Below, one piece after another: positions 35,804 through 45,396 of a DNA stretch of 64,000 bases; the first letter of the stretch is position 1; each line of letters opens with the position of its first letter. The DNA comes from CALLMM01 sp964429855 (GTDB lineage: Bacteria; Armatimonadota; Chthonomonadetes; Chthonomonadales; CAJBBX01), in NCBI GenBank assembly GCA_964429855.1, contig CAYSDM010000002.1, positions 1 to 64,000 of the forward strand. The letters run 5' to 3'. The notes under the pieces are model-generated. The model saw only the letters and a list, made by a program, of their open reading frames with translations. It was not told the origin of the DNA and did not search any database. A program made the translations under genes and the position numbers.

Positions 35804-37591
35804 ATGTGTAACCAGGTGAAAGAGCGTATCGTCCAATTGTCAGACAGGCGGCGAGGACGATGGATACTGCCAATCGTCGCGCTGCTGACGGTTTTGTCAA
35901 CAGGCGCACAGCCTGCTTCTCCGTCACGCGCCGAAACGGCGGCGCGGCAGATCGAGACGTTGGATCTGCGCGGAGCGGCGGTCACACTCCGTCAGGCGTT
36001 GACGTCAGAACCGGAGAATGCGCTGCTTCAGCAGATGGCAGCCACGCTCCTGACGATCACCGGAGATGCGCCGGGAGCGGAGACGGTCTGGCGAACGGTC
36101 CTGACCACGACGCCGAATGATGCTCTGGCGCAGTACGGCATGGGAATCGTCGCCCTTTTAAAGGGCGATCGCGCCAGAGCGCGAACCTGGTTTCAAATGC
36201 GTGAAAGCTCCGCCGACCTCGAAGCCTATCTGTTGATAAGCCGGTACCTTGATAACCTGGAAGCAGCGCCGAACGCATCCGCAGCCGTCCCGCTCGCCGA
36301 AACCCCGAATGCTGCGGGGCGCGGTCTCCTCGGAATCCAGGCGGCACGCAGCGGGGATCATCGCCGCGCCCTTGTGGAACTGGAGGCAGCGTTAAAAACC
36401 CTGCCGGGAGACCCTTACGGCGAATCGCGCGGACTGCTCCTCACGTTTTTGCCAGAGTCGCCCCTGAGAACCAGTTTTCAGCCGCTTCCCGCCGGAAATG
36501 GACTGACCGCCGTAAAGCCGCGACAGGAGAAGCCGCTCACGGGCGTGGTGACGCTGGAGCCGGAGAATGTGGGCGAAAATGCCGGGTATGTGGCATTTCG
36601 GATAGATGATGTCATCGCCGGGATTATCAACTATGCGCCCTACCGATTTAACTGGAACACCGCCTCCACGCACAATGGGTCCCACCGGATCGAGATCATC
36701 GTCTATGATAAGCAGGGGCAGGAGGTTGGAAGATTTCGACGGGATGTGGTGACCTTAAACGCGAACGCGCCGGAAAACCGAACCGTCGCAGGAGCGCAGG
36801 AGGCGAAACAACGTGCCGTTTTATGGCGGGCGTTGACGCCCTCTCCCAGCCGCGCAGCGCTGGCCTATACCGCATTCACATCGGCGCAGGCGCTGGGAGA
36901 ATCGGAAAAGACGATTCGCTTTCTGGAGTGGACGGCGGCTTTTGATCCCGACTACCGGGATGTTCGCGCACAGTTTTCGTCGCGCATACGCGCCGTCTCC
37001 TCTGCGCCCGTTTCACGCGCTTCGGCAGGACATCCGGCCGTCGCCCTGACCTTCGATGATGGACCAAAGCCGGGAGCCACCGAAACGCTTCTGGAGATAC
37101 TGCGGCAGGAGCAGGCTCCCGCAACCTTTTTTCTGATCGGGCGTCATACGACCGCCTACCCGGAACTGGCGCAGAAGATCGCCGCCGCGGGCATGCAGAT
37201 TGAGAACCATACCTACACGCATCCGAACCTGACCCGGCTCGATCCGCGCGAGATGGAGCGCGAACTGCTGCGAACGGTCGTCTCGATCCGCATCGCCGCT
37301 GACAGGCGCACACGCTTTTTTCGTCCGCCGGGCGATAACTGGAGCCGGGAGACGGCGCGTCTGGCGGCGCAATGGGGATTGACGCCCTGCCTGTGGACGA
37401 TAAACGGGTATCCTTATGAGCAGGGCAGCCCGGAGACGCTTGTCCGCTATATTCTTGAGCGAACGACGCCCGGCAGCATCATCCTGCTGCATCATGGACG
37501 CCCGACGACCCTGCAGGCGCTTCCGCAGATTATCCGGGGGCTTCGACAGAGAGGTTTGGATATGGTGACGCTGGACCAACTCTTGAAATAG
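35804..37591 (+). CDS. secreted TPR-containing polysaccharide deacetylase (CE4, NodB domain)
   Basis: A 595-residue protein. A hydrophobic stretch near residues 19-38 acts as signal peptide or anchor after a short basic tail. Residues about 40-225 contain TPR-like helical repeats, 245-330 an Ig-like beta domain (YRFNWNTASTHNGSHRIEII), 405-595 the NodB domain. The deacetylase motifs are intact: TFDDGP near 416, HTYTHPNL near 468 with the metal His pair, and RPPGDN near 505. It removes acetyl groups from chitin-, peptidoglycan- or exopolysaccharide-type polymers. The start at 35804 lacks a good ribosome site; GTG 35816 is an alternative. Confidence 0.83.
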   Translation: MCNQVKERIVQLSDRRRGRWILPIVALLTVLSTGAQPASPSRAETAARQIETLDLRGAAVTLRQALTSEPENALLQQMAATLLTITGDAPGAETVWRTVLTTTPNDALAQYGMGIVALLKGDRARARTWFQMRESSADLEAYLLISRYLDNLEAAPNASAAVPLAETPNAAGRGLLGIQAARSGDHRRALVELEAALKTLPGDPYGESRGLLLTFLPESPLRTSFQPLPAGNGLTAVKPRQEKPLTGVVTLEPENVGENAGYVAFRIDDVIAGIINYAPYRFNWNTASTHNGSHRIEIIVYDKQGQEVGRFRRDVVTLNANAPENRTVAGAQEAKQRAVLWRALTPSPSRAALAYTAFTSAQALGESEKTIRFLEWTAAFDPDYRDVRAQFSSRIRAVSSAPVSRASAGHPAVALTFDDGPKPGATETLLEILRQEQAPATFFLIGRHTTAYPELAQKIAAAGMQIENHTYTHPNLTRLDPREMERELLRTVVSIRIAADRRTRFFRPPGDNWSRETARLAAQWGLTPCLWTINGYPYEQGSPETLVRYILERTTPGSIILLHHGRPTTLQALPQIIRGLRQRGLDMVTLDQLLK

Positions 37592-37759
37592 AGTGCCCGC
37601 GATCACGAAATAACGGATTATCATCCTGTTCAGAACATAATCTGAAAGATTTCTTTCTATTTACCGACAAAAGGAAGGAATTCGGAGCGCGAACAGCGTA
37701 AAATGAATGTAGGACTATTCGACCGGATTTCTTGCCTTACTCTTCAGGAGGGATACTCA

Positions 37760-38854
37760 ATGCGACGACTTATTGGCGGAGCGGTGGGCCTGGCTGCAAC
37801 CGGTCTGTTGACCCTGGCTGCGCTCCCGTCTTACGCCCAGGCGCGTCCCGAACGCGAGCTGCTCGGCGTTCGTATTATGCGCCCGTGGAACGAAGTACTC
37901 AGGCTGCACGGCCCGCCGACCCGTATTGAGGTAGGCGCGGTTTCGGGCATGGAGGGCGGACAGACCGGAGGGCAACAGCAGGGCATTGGCGGCAGCACGG
38001 CAGGTCTGAACATGACCGGTCCCGGTGGTTTGCCCGGGCTGCCTTCCGGACCTCCTCCCGGTATGGGCGGCTACAGCGGCATGATGGGCGGCGGCATGTC
38101 CAGACCACCCGGTATGATGGGCGGCGGTATGACCGGACCTCCCGGCATGATGGGCGGCGGACCGATGACCGGACCGCCTCCTGGATTGAACTACGGCGCC
38201 TTCTCTGGAATGGGCGGCGGTATGCGCGGCGGGCGATTTGGCAGCGATGAGGACGGCGCGGGCGCGATGCCGGGCGGCGGAATCAGCGGAAGCGTGGGAA
38301 CCGGCGGCGGAAGCAGCCAGAGTTCGCAGGGCGATGGCGAGATCACCTGGGTCTATGAGCGCGGACAGAACACCTATATGTTCCTATTCAACAAAGACGG
38401 GCGCGTTATTCAGATCCAGTCGTTCGGCTATCGCCCGGCGGGAATGCGCGGTGATCGCACCGCCCGCGGCGTGATGCTGAGCGATACAGCGGAGAAGATC
38501 TATCGCCTCTATGGCTGGCCCGATTCGGTCGTCAAAGAGGGCGGTAACCTGATCCTCGACTACAGCACCAAAGCCAAGGTTGCCTTCCAGCTTCTGGATC
38601 GGCGCGACGGCAAGGGGTCCCGGGTCGTAGGCATCACGATCGCCGAGACCGAACGTAATCGTCCGAACCTGATGATCCTTCGCGGCGCAGGCGGAACGAG
38701 CGGCGGCGGGGCGGCTCCCGGCACACTGCGTGGCGGAGGAATGCCCGGCATGGGCGGCGGATTCCCGAGCATGGGCGGCGGAATGTCCGGTCCTCCGGGA
38801 CTGAGCGGCGCTCCCAGTTCTCCGATGCGTGGAGGCTTATCAGGCGGCAAGTAG
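37760..38854 (+). CDS. secreted Gly/Met/Pro-rich protein with two BamE-like repeats
   Basis: A 364-residue exported protein (signal 1-28, SYAQAR). Two similar units are visible: LLGVRIMRPWNEVLRLHGPPTRIE (about 35-58) with WVYERGQNTYMFLFNKDGRVIQIQ (about 195-220), and RGVMLSDTAEKIYRLYGWPDSVV (about 235-257) with LILDYSTKAKVAFQL. The repeat pattern resembles SmpA/BamE-type folds. The first unit is split by about 125 residues of low-complexity GMMGGG-, GPPG- and GGMSRPPG-like sequence; a similar tail (about 315-364) ends the protein. ATG 37760 has AGGAGGG upstream. Function is unknown; an envelope role is likely. Confidence 0.62.
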   Translation: MRRLIGGAVGLAATGLLTLAALPSYAQARPERELLGVRIMRPWNEVLRLHGPPTRIEVGAVSGMEGGQTGGQQQGIGGSTAGLNMTGPGGLPGLPSGPPPGMGGYSGMMGGGMSRPPGMMGGGMTGPPGMMGGGPMTGPPPGLNYGAFSGMGGGMRGGRFGSDEDGAGAMPGGGISGSVGTGGGSSQSSQGDGEITWVYERGQNTYMFLFNKDGRVIQIQSFGYRPAGMRGDRTARGVMLSDTAEKIYRLYGWPDSVVKEGGNLILDYSTKAKVAFQLLDRRDGKGSRVVGITIAETERNRPNLMILRGAGGTSGGGAAPGTLRGGGMPGMGGGFPSMGGGMSGPPGLSGAPSSPMRGGLSGGK

Positions 38855-38873
38855 AACGCCCTGATGGTAACCA

Positions 38874-38910
38874 GGGAAGGGGCGCTTGTCAGCGCCCCTT
38901 CCCTCTTTTT
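38874..38910 (+). terminator. rho-independent terminator
   Basis: A 13-bp perfect stem (38874-38886 with 38891-38903, loop TGTC) is followed by CTCTTTTT. It separates the BamE-like gene from dnaG. Confidence 0.9.
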
Positions 38911-38931
38911 CGCTTATCGGGAGGAGAGTCC

Positions 38932-40868
38932 ATGCGGGCGGACAAAGACGAAATCCGCGCGCGCAGCGATATTGTAGAGATCATCGGAACTTATGTGTCC
39001 CTCAAGCAGAAGGGGCGCAACTGGCAGGGACTCTGTCCATTCCATCAGGAGAAGACCCCCTCCTTCTATGTAGACCCCTCGACGCAAACCTTTAAGTGCT
39101 TCGGCTGCGGCGCCTCCGGCGATATATTTACCTTCATCTCGCGTTACGAGAATATGACCTTTGTGGAGGCAGCGGATTGGCTGGCGAGACGCGCCGGGCT
39201 GGAGTTCGCCCGACGAGGGCAGGAAGAAGAAGCCGCGAAAAAGAGCGAGCGCGACCTGATCTTCGAAATCAACGCCGTTGCCCGCGACTATTTCCGCAAT
39301 ATGCTGGAGCGCGTCCCCGCTGCAAAAGAGTATGTTCATCAGCGCGGCTTAACGCATGAGGCGCTGACTCGATTCCAGATCGGGTATGCGCCGGATAGCT
39401 GGGACGCCCTCGCCTCCTTTCTGCAGGCGCGCCGCTNNNNNNNNNNATCGCCGAGATCGCCGGACTCGTTGTCCGCGCCTCCTCCGGCGACATGATTGAT
39501 ATGTTTCGCCATCGTATCATCTTCCCGATCCACGATGAGCAGGAGCGGATCGTCGGATTTGGCGGGCGGGCGCTGGGCGACGTACAGCCGAAGTACCTGA
39601 ATACGGGCGAGACGCCCGTATTCGCCAAAAGTAAACTGCTCTATGGATTGCCCTTTGCGCGCAGGAAAATCGCCGCGGAAGGGCGTACTCTGCTGATGGA
39701 AGGCTATATGGATGTCGTTGCTGCCCATCAGGCAGATTTTTCCAACGCCCTCGCCACGCTGGGAACTTCTCTGACCGAAGAACACGCCCGTAAACTTGCG
39801 CGTCTGGCTCCGGTCGTCACCCTGGTCTATGATGCCGACAACGCCGGGATCAAGGCGACCCTGCGCGCCTCCGAACTGCTGGAGAAGGAGGGCGTGCAGG
39901 TGCGGGTGGTGCGCCTCCCGCCGGGTGACGACCCCGATTCTCTGCTCAAGCGCGGCGAGTCTTCCACGTTTCAGCGCGCTATTGACGGGGCGGTGGGACG
40001 GGTGGAGTATCAGTTAGAGCGGATCGTTGCGGAGGCGGATCAGACCTCGGAGGCGGGGCGCGCCCGGATGCTGCGGCAGATCGTGGCGATTCTGGCTTCC
40101 GTCCCGGTGCGGGTCGAGCGGGACGCCTATATCGAAAGGGTCTGGCGTTTCCATCCGATGAGCGGCAGCGGTCCCGGCGTGGCGAAGGAGATGTTTCACC
40201 GGGATGCGGAGGCATTGATAGCCCGTAAACGCGGGGAGACTCCTGCCCCGACGGAGGAGTCTCCTCCGCCCTCGCCGCCTCCCGGAGGCGGCTATCGGGG
40301 TGGAAGCAGCGCGGGAGGCGGCTACCGTCGGCGGGAAACCGGAGAGCCGCGCAGGGAGCGCGACAGCCGCGCCGGATGGCGGGAGCGAACGCGACCGATG
40401 GAGCCGCCGCCGGTCGCCGAGGTTTCGATCACGGGAGAAGAGCGCGCCGAACGCGAACTGATGCGCGCGCTGGCGTCTCCGATGTGGCGTACCGTCACGC
40501 TTCGGCGCGCTGTTGCCGACGATTTCCTGTCTCCGATGGCACGCCGATTCTTTCTCTTCGTTCAGGCGCACGCGCAGGCGCTCCTGTCGGAAGACGCGAA
40601 TCTGGTGGATATTCTGATCCGGGAAGAAGAGGAAGAATTTTCTACTGCCATTCGCCAACAGTTGCAGGAGTTCAATACATTGATGGCGAATGTGCCGATA
40701 ACGGAAGCTCTGATACAGGGCTGTCTGGAAACCTTGCGAAAACACCGGAAGTACGTTCGAAGCGCGGAACTGGCGCAGTATTTGCAGAGCAAAACCATAC
40801 TGACGCAAGAGGATCAGGAGTTACTGCGCGAATACCAGCAACTCCTGAACGAACTGAAGCGTCCTTAG
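38932..40868 (+). CDS. dnaG: DNA primase, interrupted by an assembly gap
   Basis: DNA primase that makes RNA primers at the fork. The CHC2 zinc finger is Cys35-x2-His38 and Cys56-x2-Cys59. Reading continues to LQARR, then ten N (39437-39446), then IAEIAGLVV, DMIDMFRHRIIFPIHDE in a different reading frame. The frame change is exactly what an unresolved gap gives: the real gap must be 2 modulo 3 bases long. TOPRIM motifs follow (LLMEGYMDVVAA, LVYDADNAGIKA). A Gly/Arg/Pro-rich linker near 445-500 precedes a DnaB-binding-like helical C-terminus. ATG 38932 has GGGAGGAG upstream. It lies 107 bases before rpoD, the usual pairing. Confidence 0.9.
39437..39446. other. assembly gap of ten N inside dnaG
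   Basis: Ten consecutive N. The number is probably a placeholder, because the flanking dnaG halves are in different frames unless the missing length is 2 modulo 3. Confidence 0.95.
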
Positions 40869-40975
40869 TTCCCGTCCTCCTGAGAGCGAACAACGCGCAG
40901 GCAGGAAGGCGGCGGGGCATATTCATAAAGGGGACGCTTTACGCGCACCAGACGTTGTAAAGGGGAGACGGCAGC

Positions 40976-42094
40976 GTGGCTCTGGATCAAGTGAGAGAAA
41001 ATAACGAGTTTCGAAGGCTGCTCGATCATGGAAAGGATCGCGGTTTCCTGACCTACGACGAGATCAATAACTCTCTGTCGGAAGAGGAACTGGATGCGGA
41101 ACAGATCGAGGAGATGCTTCAGGCTTTTGCCGATGAAGGCATCGAAATCGTCGTCAAAAACAAAGAGGCTCCCCTCCCGCTGGATGAGGGACTTCCCCAT
41201 GACGACGCCGAGATGAAGAGCAGCGAGATTCCGGCGGAGGAAGACCTGGGCGTCATGGACGGCATGATGGTCGAGGACTCGGTGCGGATGTGGCTGAGGG
41301 AGATCGGCAAGACTCCCCTGCTCTCGATGGATGCCGAGATTGAACTGGCGAAGCGCATCCAGCAAGGCGACCAGCGCGCCAAAGACACCCTGACCCAGGC
41401 AAACCTGCGGCTCGTGGTCTCCATCGCCAAACGCTACACCGGGCGCGGCATGTCGTTCCCCGATCTGATTCAGGAAGGCAATATCGGCCTGATCCGCGCA
41501 GTCGAGAAGTTCGACCATAGCAAAGGCTATAAATTCAGCACCTACGCCACCTGGTGGATTCGACAGGCGATCACCCGCGCCATCGCCGATCAGGGGCGCA
41601 CCATCCGCATCCCCGTTCATATGGTCGAGACGATCAACCGCCTTATCAAGACCAGCAGCCAGCTTCTGCAAGAGTTGGGACGCGAACCAACACTGGAAGA
41701 GCTTGCCCGCGCCCTCGATATGCCCGTTGAGCGCGTCTCCGAAATCATTCGCATCGCTCCCGAGCCGCTCTCTCTGGAGACCCCCATCGGTGAGGAAGAG
41801 GACAGCCATCTGGCGGACTTTGTAGAGGATCACGAAGCGGTCTCGCCGGCGGAAGCCGCCTCGAACCTGATTCTGCGGGAGAAGATCGAAGAGGCGCTGG
41901 ATCAGTTGACCCCGCGTGAGCGCGAGGTGCTGATTATGCGTTTCGGACTGGAAGACGGCTGCTCGCGCACGCTTGAAGAGGTCGGTCGTCACTTCAAGGT
42001 GACCCGAGAGCGTATCCGACAGATCGAAGCCAAAGCGTTGAAAAAACTGCGCCATCCCAACCGCAGCCGCAAACTGCGCGACTACCTCGAATAA
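40976..42094 (+). CDS. rpoD: principal RNA polymerase sigma factor (RpoD/SigA)
   Basis: A 372-residue group 1 sigma factor. Region 1.2 is DSVRMWLREIGKTPLLS (about 101-117); region 2 includes ANLRLVVSIAKRYTGRG and the -10 recognition stretch FSTYATWWIRQAI; region 3 is PVHMVETINRL; region 4 has the -35 helix ERIRQIEAKALKKLRHP. A short acidic region 1.1 (1-95) is present. The start is GTG 40976 with AAGGGGAG nine bases upstream. Following dnaG, this is the conserved macromolecular-synthesis pair (the ribosomal rpsU is not seen upstream). The recognisable TTGACA/TATAAT promoters in the window fit this factor. Confidence 0.96.
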   Translation: MALDQVRENNEFRRLLDHGKDRGFLTYDEINNSLSEEELDAEQIEEMLQAFADEGIEIVVKNKEAPLPLDEGLPHDDAEMKSSEIPAEEDLGVMDGMMVEDSVRMWLREIGKTPLLSMDAEIELAKRIQQGDQRAKDTLTQANLRLVVSIAKRYTGRGMSFPDLIQEGNIGLIRAVEKFDHSKGYKFSTYATWWIRQAITRAIADQGRTIRIPVHMVETINRLIKTSSQLLQELGREPTLEELARALDMPVERVSEIIRIAPEPLSLETPIGEEEDSHLADFVEDHEAVSPAEAASNLILREKIEEALDQLTPREREVLIMRFGLEDGCSRTLEEVGRHFKVTRERIRQIEAKALKKLRHPNRSRKLRDYLE

Positions 42095-42114
42095 GTTCCC
42101 ACACGCCTCTCTTT

Positions 42115-42147
42115 CGCGCCCTCCCGATGAGTCATCGGAAGGGCGCG
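42115..42147 (+). terminator. hairpin after rpoD
   Basis: Arms 42115-42130 and 42132-42147 pair with one mismatch (C/A at 42123/42139) and a one-base nominal loop. No T run follows; likely transcription end of the dnaG-rpoD unit. Confidence 0.55.
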
Positions 42148-42288
42148 TTGACGTTTGTGCAGCAAAAGCGCTATTTTCAAGAAGACGACGCGCCGCGATA
42201 CGTGATATAACAGACGAAATATCACATATTGCCGACAGAGAGGAGGGGCGTTTCCGCTTCTGTCCTGTTACAGCGGAGTATCGAGCGC
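42148..42288 (+). promoter_or_regulatory. gene-poor region with inverted repeat (candidate operator)
   Basis: After a weak TTGACG (42148-42153)/TATTTT (42172-42177) pair, GTGATAT (42202-42208) and ATATCAC (42219-42225) form a perfect inverted repeat with a 10-base centre, which could bind the downstream HTH protein. A GAGAGGAGGGG stretch at 42237-42247 has no start codon at a suitable distance. No RNA gene was recognised. Confidence 0.35.
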
Positions 42289-42402
42289 ATGTATACCCCC
42301 CTTCCCGACTACTTTCATCCCCGCATAGTCGCCGACATCCCGGACAGCTTCCACCTGACGCTGACTGTTATTCGTGAAACCGACGCGCTACCGTTCTCGT
42401 AA
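42289..42402 (+). CDS. possible 37-residue small protein
   Basis: An ATG-to-TAA frame of 37 codons between the hairpin after rpoD and the HTH regulator gene, preceded by GGAG about ten bases upstream. The peptide has PLPDYFHPRIVADIPDSF and ends DALPFS. It is not recognised and has no signal or membrane segment. It could be a leader peptide, a small protein or chance. Confidence 0.25.
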   Translation: MYTPLPDYFHPRIVADIPDSFHLTLTVIRETDALPFS

Positions 42403-42443
42403 CTGATAATAAAATCGGTCATGAGAAAGGTTGCGCTCAGCCG

Positions 42444-43037
42444 ATGTCAGACCCTCGCAAACACCGGACGAAAGCGGAACTGGTTATACACCCGATCCGC
42501 CTGCGAATCATCGAAACCCTCCACGGAGAGCGGCTGACTCCGCAGCAGATCGGGGCGGAGATGCCGGAAGTTCCCCCGGCAACCCTCTATCGCCATATCC
42601 GCGCGCTGCTTCAGGCGGGGATTCTTCAGGTCGTTGAAGAACGCCCCGTGCATGGAGCGCTGGAGAAGGTCTATGCCCTGCATGAAGAGGCGGCTTATCT
42701 GAGCGCGGAGGAGTTATCGCAGATAACCCAGGCGGAGTGTCAACGCTACTTTGCCGTCTTTACCGCATCCCTTACCAACCACATGGCTCGCTACCTCCAA
42801 CAGGAGACCATCAATCTCTATACCGAAGGCGTAAGCTTTTTTGAGAACCAACTCTATATGAGCGATGTGGAGGCAGTCGAGTATCGGCGAGATCTGAAAT
42901 CTCTGCTGGAGAAATACGGACGGAACGAACCTTCTCCAGAACGGCGGAGGCGGATTGTCGCGTTCGTCAATATCCCGGAAAACCCGGCAGGTTCTGTCCG
43001 GAAATCTTCTGAAATAAGGCCACGGAGAAATCGGTGA
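42444..43037 (+). CDS. ArsR-like winged-helix transcriptional regulator
   Basis: A 197-residue protein. Residues about 12-80 form a winged helix: HPIRLRIIETLHGERLTPQQIGAEMP then PPATLYRHIRALLQAGILQVVEE with the wing VHGALEKVYAL. The rest (90-180) is helical with acidic and aromatic residues, possibly a ligand or dimerisation part. The arrangement fits regulators that control their own operon. Its stop overlaps the next start (GTGA, 43034-43037), so it is translationally coupled to the hydrolase and the ABC genes. The inverted repeat at 42202-42225 is a candidate target. Confidence 0.75.
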   Translation: MSDPRKHRTKAELVIHPIRLRIIETLHGERLTPQQIGAEMPEVPPATLYRHIRALLQAGILQVVEERPVHGALEKVYALHEEAAYLSAEELSQITQAECQRYFAVFTASLTNHMARYLQQETINLYTEGVSFFENQLYMSDVEAVEYRRDLKSLLEKYGRNEPSPERRRRIVAFVNIPENPAGSVRKSSEIRPRRNR

Positions 43038-45388
43038 AAACCACACTAAAATGGACGCTGGCGCTGCTGTTAGGGCTGGCGGTTCGCGGAGCGTCCGCCG
43101 AGACGCTGAAGATGAAGTTCACCTTTGCGGATGCGGAGGTGGGAACCAACGTCTTTGAACGGAAAGAGGACGGAACCTTTACCTCCCATTCGGACATCAC
43201 CATCGCGGGAACGCAGATCATCAGCGATCTCACCGGAAAGTATGTCAGCGGAAAACTTGTTGAATTCACGCTCAAGCAGAAGCTCGCGGGAACGGAAGTC
43301 ACGGTAACCTATGCCAACAGCAAGGTGAAGGTGGCTGCCGGGGGACAGTCTCGCGAGGCGGATGTGAAGATGGACAGGCTCCTCTTCTTCGCCAACTACC
43401 ATCCGCAGATTGGGGGCGCGCTGCTGAAGGCGATCGGGAACCAGACTCCCGCCGAGAAGCTGCCCACTATGATCATGGACAGCGGAACGATTCTGCCCAT
43501 CACCTTGAAAGTGCAACCGAGCCGCGTCGTCAAGCGCAATAACGCGAACGTGACGGTGACCGACCTGAAATTGGACTTCGGGACGGTCGCCCTGACCTTC
43601 GCCATTGACGCGGACGGGCGCGCTGCCGGTTGGGATGTTCCGACTCAGATGTTTCGGGGAGTGCTGGAAGGCTGGTCGGAGGTATTCTCGGACCCTACCA
43701 CAAAATACCCGGAACTGAGTCAGCCCACCTTCAAAACGCGCACTGAGCGCGGCGTGAAGATCAAGATGCGTGATGGCGTGGAACTGGCTGCCGACCTTTT
43801 TTTGCCGGAGGGAGAAGGCAAGTTCCCAACGATACTGGTTCGCACCCCGTATGGACGCGCGGGAGAGGCGATCAAGGGCGAGTGGTGGGCGAAACGCGGC
43901 TACGCCTATCTGGCGCAGGACTGCCGGGGGCGCCATGACAGCGGAGGCGACTGGGACCCCTTTATGAACGAGCGTAAGGACGGGTATGACACCCTCGACT
44001 GGATCGCAAAGCAGTCCTGGTCGAATGGCAATGTCGGGATGATCGGAGGCAGCTACGGCGGGCTGGTGCAGTGGACGGCAGCCGTTGAGCGGCATCCCGC
44101 GCTGAAAGCGATTGTTCCGCAGGTCTCGCCGCCCGATGGTTTTTATAATATCCCCTACGATCACGGCATCTTTTTCCTGTGGGGAAATCTCTGGTGGGCA
44201 AATCTGGTCAAGGAGAAACAGACCCGTATGGATTTGGCGGGGAAGCCCATGCCCGGATTGAGCAAACTCGCCACGCTTCCACTCTCGAAGCTGGATGATG
44301 AGGTGCTGGGCGTCAATATCCCTTTTTTCGATAAGTGGCTGGAGAGAGACCGCCCCGCCGCCTTTGAAGGGTTCAACTATCAGGCGGATATGCCTCGCGT
44401 CACGATTCCCGCGCTGTACATCAGCGGATGGTGGGACGGCGACGGAATCGGCACCAAACGCAACTGGGAGATCATGCGCGAGGCGAAACGAACCAATCAG
44501 TGGCTCATCTACGGTCCCTGGCCCCACGCCTTCAACTCCACCTCCCGGTTCGGCGATCAGGACTATGGACCGACCGCTATTCTGGAACTCGATTCGCTCT
44601 ATCTGCGCTGGTTCGACACCTGGCTGAAGGGCAAGCAGGTGGGGCTGGAGAAGGTTCCGCGCGTGCAGGTCTTTGTCACCGGAGCCAACGAGTGGCGCTT
44701 CCTGCAGGACTGGCCCGACCCGCGATCCAAAGAGAAGGTTCTCTATCTCGGCGCGACGGGACCGGCAAACGGCAAGACCAGCATGGGTCAGCTTCTTGAA
44801 ACGCCTGTCGCCGATGCGGAACCCAGCCGATACACCTACAACCCCGCCAATGCCGTCATTCCGGAGGAGATTCTCAAAGCCAACCCGACCGATGCCTCCT
44901 CTTCCAACACCATCATCAAGCTCGAAGATAAGGATCAGGACAGCCTCCTCTACCGCTCCGAGCCGATGAAAGAGCCGATGGAGATCGGTGGACCGATCTC
45001 GCTCGATCTCCACTTCTCCACCTCCGCCCGAGACACCGACTTCTTCGCGATGATTGTGGATATTGACGAGAAGGGCGTCATGCGCCTGATCGGGATGCCG
45101 GGGAAGATCAACGGAAGATTCATACAGGGTTGGAAAGCGCCGAAGCTGCTGTCTCCCAACAGAGTCTATGGGACGACGATTGATCTGTGGGATACTGCCC
45201 ATCAGTTCAAAGCGGGACACCGTGTCGGCGTTATCATCACCAGCAGCATGTTCCCGACCTTTGCGCGCAACCTGAATACCGGCGAACCGATAAAAGATGC
45301 GGTGCGTATGGTCGCGGCGCATCAGACCATCTATCACGACAGAGCCCGCCCGAGCGCGCTGCGATTTCGCCTTCTGCCCCCCCGATAG
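43034..45388 (+). CDS. secreted CocE/NonD-family alpha/beta hydrolase (X-Pro dipeptidyl-peptidase-like)
   Basis: A 784-residue exported hydrolase. The signal peptide covers residues 1-21 (GASAET). Residues 25-215 are a beta-rich domain not seen in minimal CocE proteins. The alpha/beta core begins with ERGVKIKMRDGVELAADLF and has the oxyanion tyrosine in RTPYGRAG; the nucleophile is Ser340 in GGSYGG, the acid probably Asp in SGWWDGDG and the His in YGPWPHAF. The C-terminal jelly roll holds PISLDLHFSTSARDTDFFAMI. Such enzymes cleave esters, amides or X-Pro peptides. It starts with GTG, coupled to the regulator, and is followed by the ABC genes. Confidence 0.83.
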   Translation: MKTTLKWTLALLLGLAVRGASAETLKMKFTFADAEVGTNVFERKEDGTFTSHSDITIAGTQIISDLTGKYVSGKLVEFTLKQKLAGTEVTVTYANSKVKVAAGGQSREADVKMDRLLFFANYHPQIGGALLKAIGNQTPAEKLPTMIMDSGTILPITLKVQPSRVVKRNNANVTVTDLKLDFGTVALTFAIDADGRAAGWDVPTQMFRGVLEGWSEVFSDPTTKYPELSQPTFKTRTERGVKIKMRDGVELAADLFLPEGEGKFPTILVRTPYGRAGEAIKGEWWAKRGYAYLAQDCRGRHDSGGDWDPFMNERKDGYDTLDWIAKQSWSNGNVGMIGGSYGGLVQWTAAVERHPALKAIVPQVSPPDGFYNIPYDHGIFFLWGNLWWANLVKEKQTRMDLAGKPMPGLSKLATLPLSKLDDEVLGVNIPFFDKWLERDRPAAFEGFNYQADMPRVTIPALYISGWWDGDGIGTKRNWEIMREAKRTNQWLIYGPWPHAFNSTSRFGDQDYGPTAILELDSLYLRWFDTWLKGKQVGLEKVPRVQVFVTGANEWRFLQDWPDPRSKEKVLYLGATGPANGKTSMGQLLETPVADAEPSRYTYNPANAVIPEEILKANPTDASSSNTIIKLEDKDQDSLLYRSEPMKEPMEIGGPISLDLHFSTSARDTDFFAMIVDIDEKGVMRLIGMPGKINGRFIQGWKAPKLLSPNRVYGTTIDLWDTAHQFKAGHRVGVIITSSMFPTFARNLNTGEPIKDAVRMVAAHQTIYHDRARPSALRFRLLPPR

Positions 45389-45396
45389 ACGAGAAG

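Noticed and set aside
37979..38230. CRISPR- or VNTR-like array in the GMMGGG region
   Set aside because: The repeats are in-frame codon repeats within a coding sequence and vary in length and spacing; no spacers exist.
39437..39446. Frameshift or split dnaG into two genes
   Set aside because: The change of frame coincides exactly with ten N and both parts join into one primase; it is an assembly gap.
43070..45337. 755-codon leftward frame opposite the CocE-type gene
   Set aside because: Antisense shadow; no known domain and no ribosome site, while the rightward frame has a full hydrolase.
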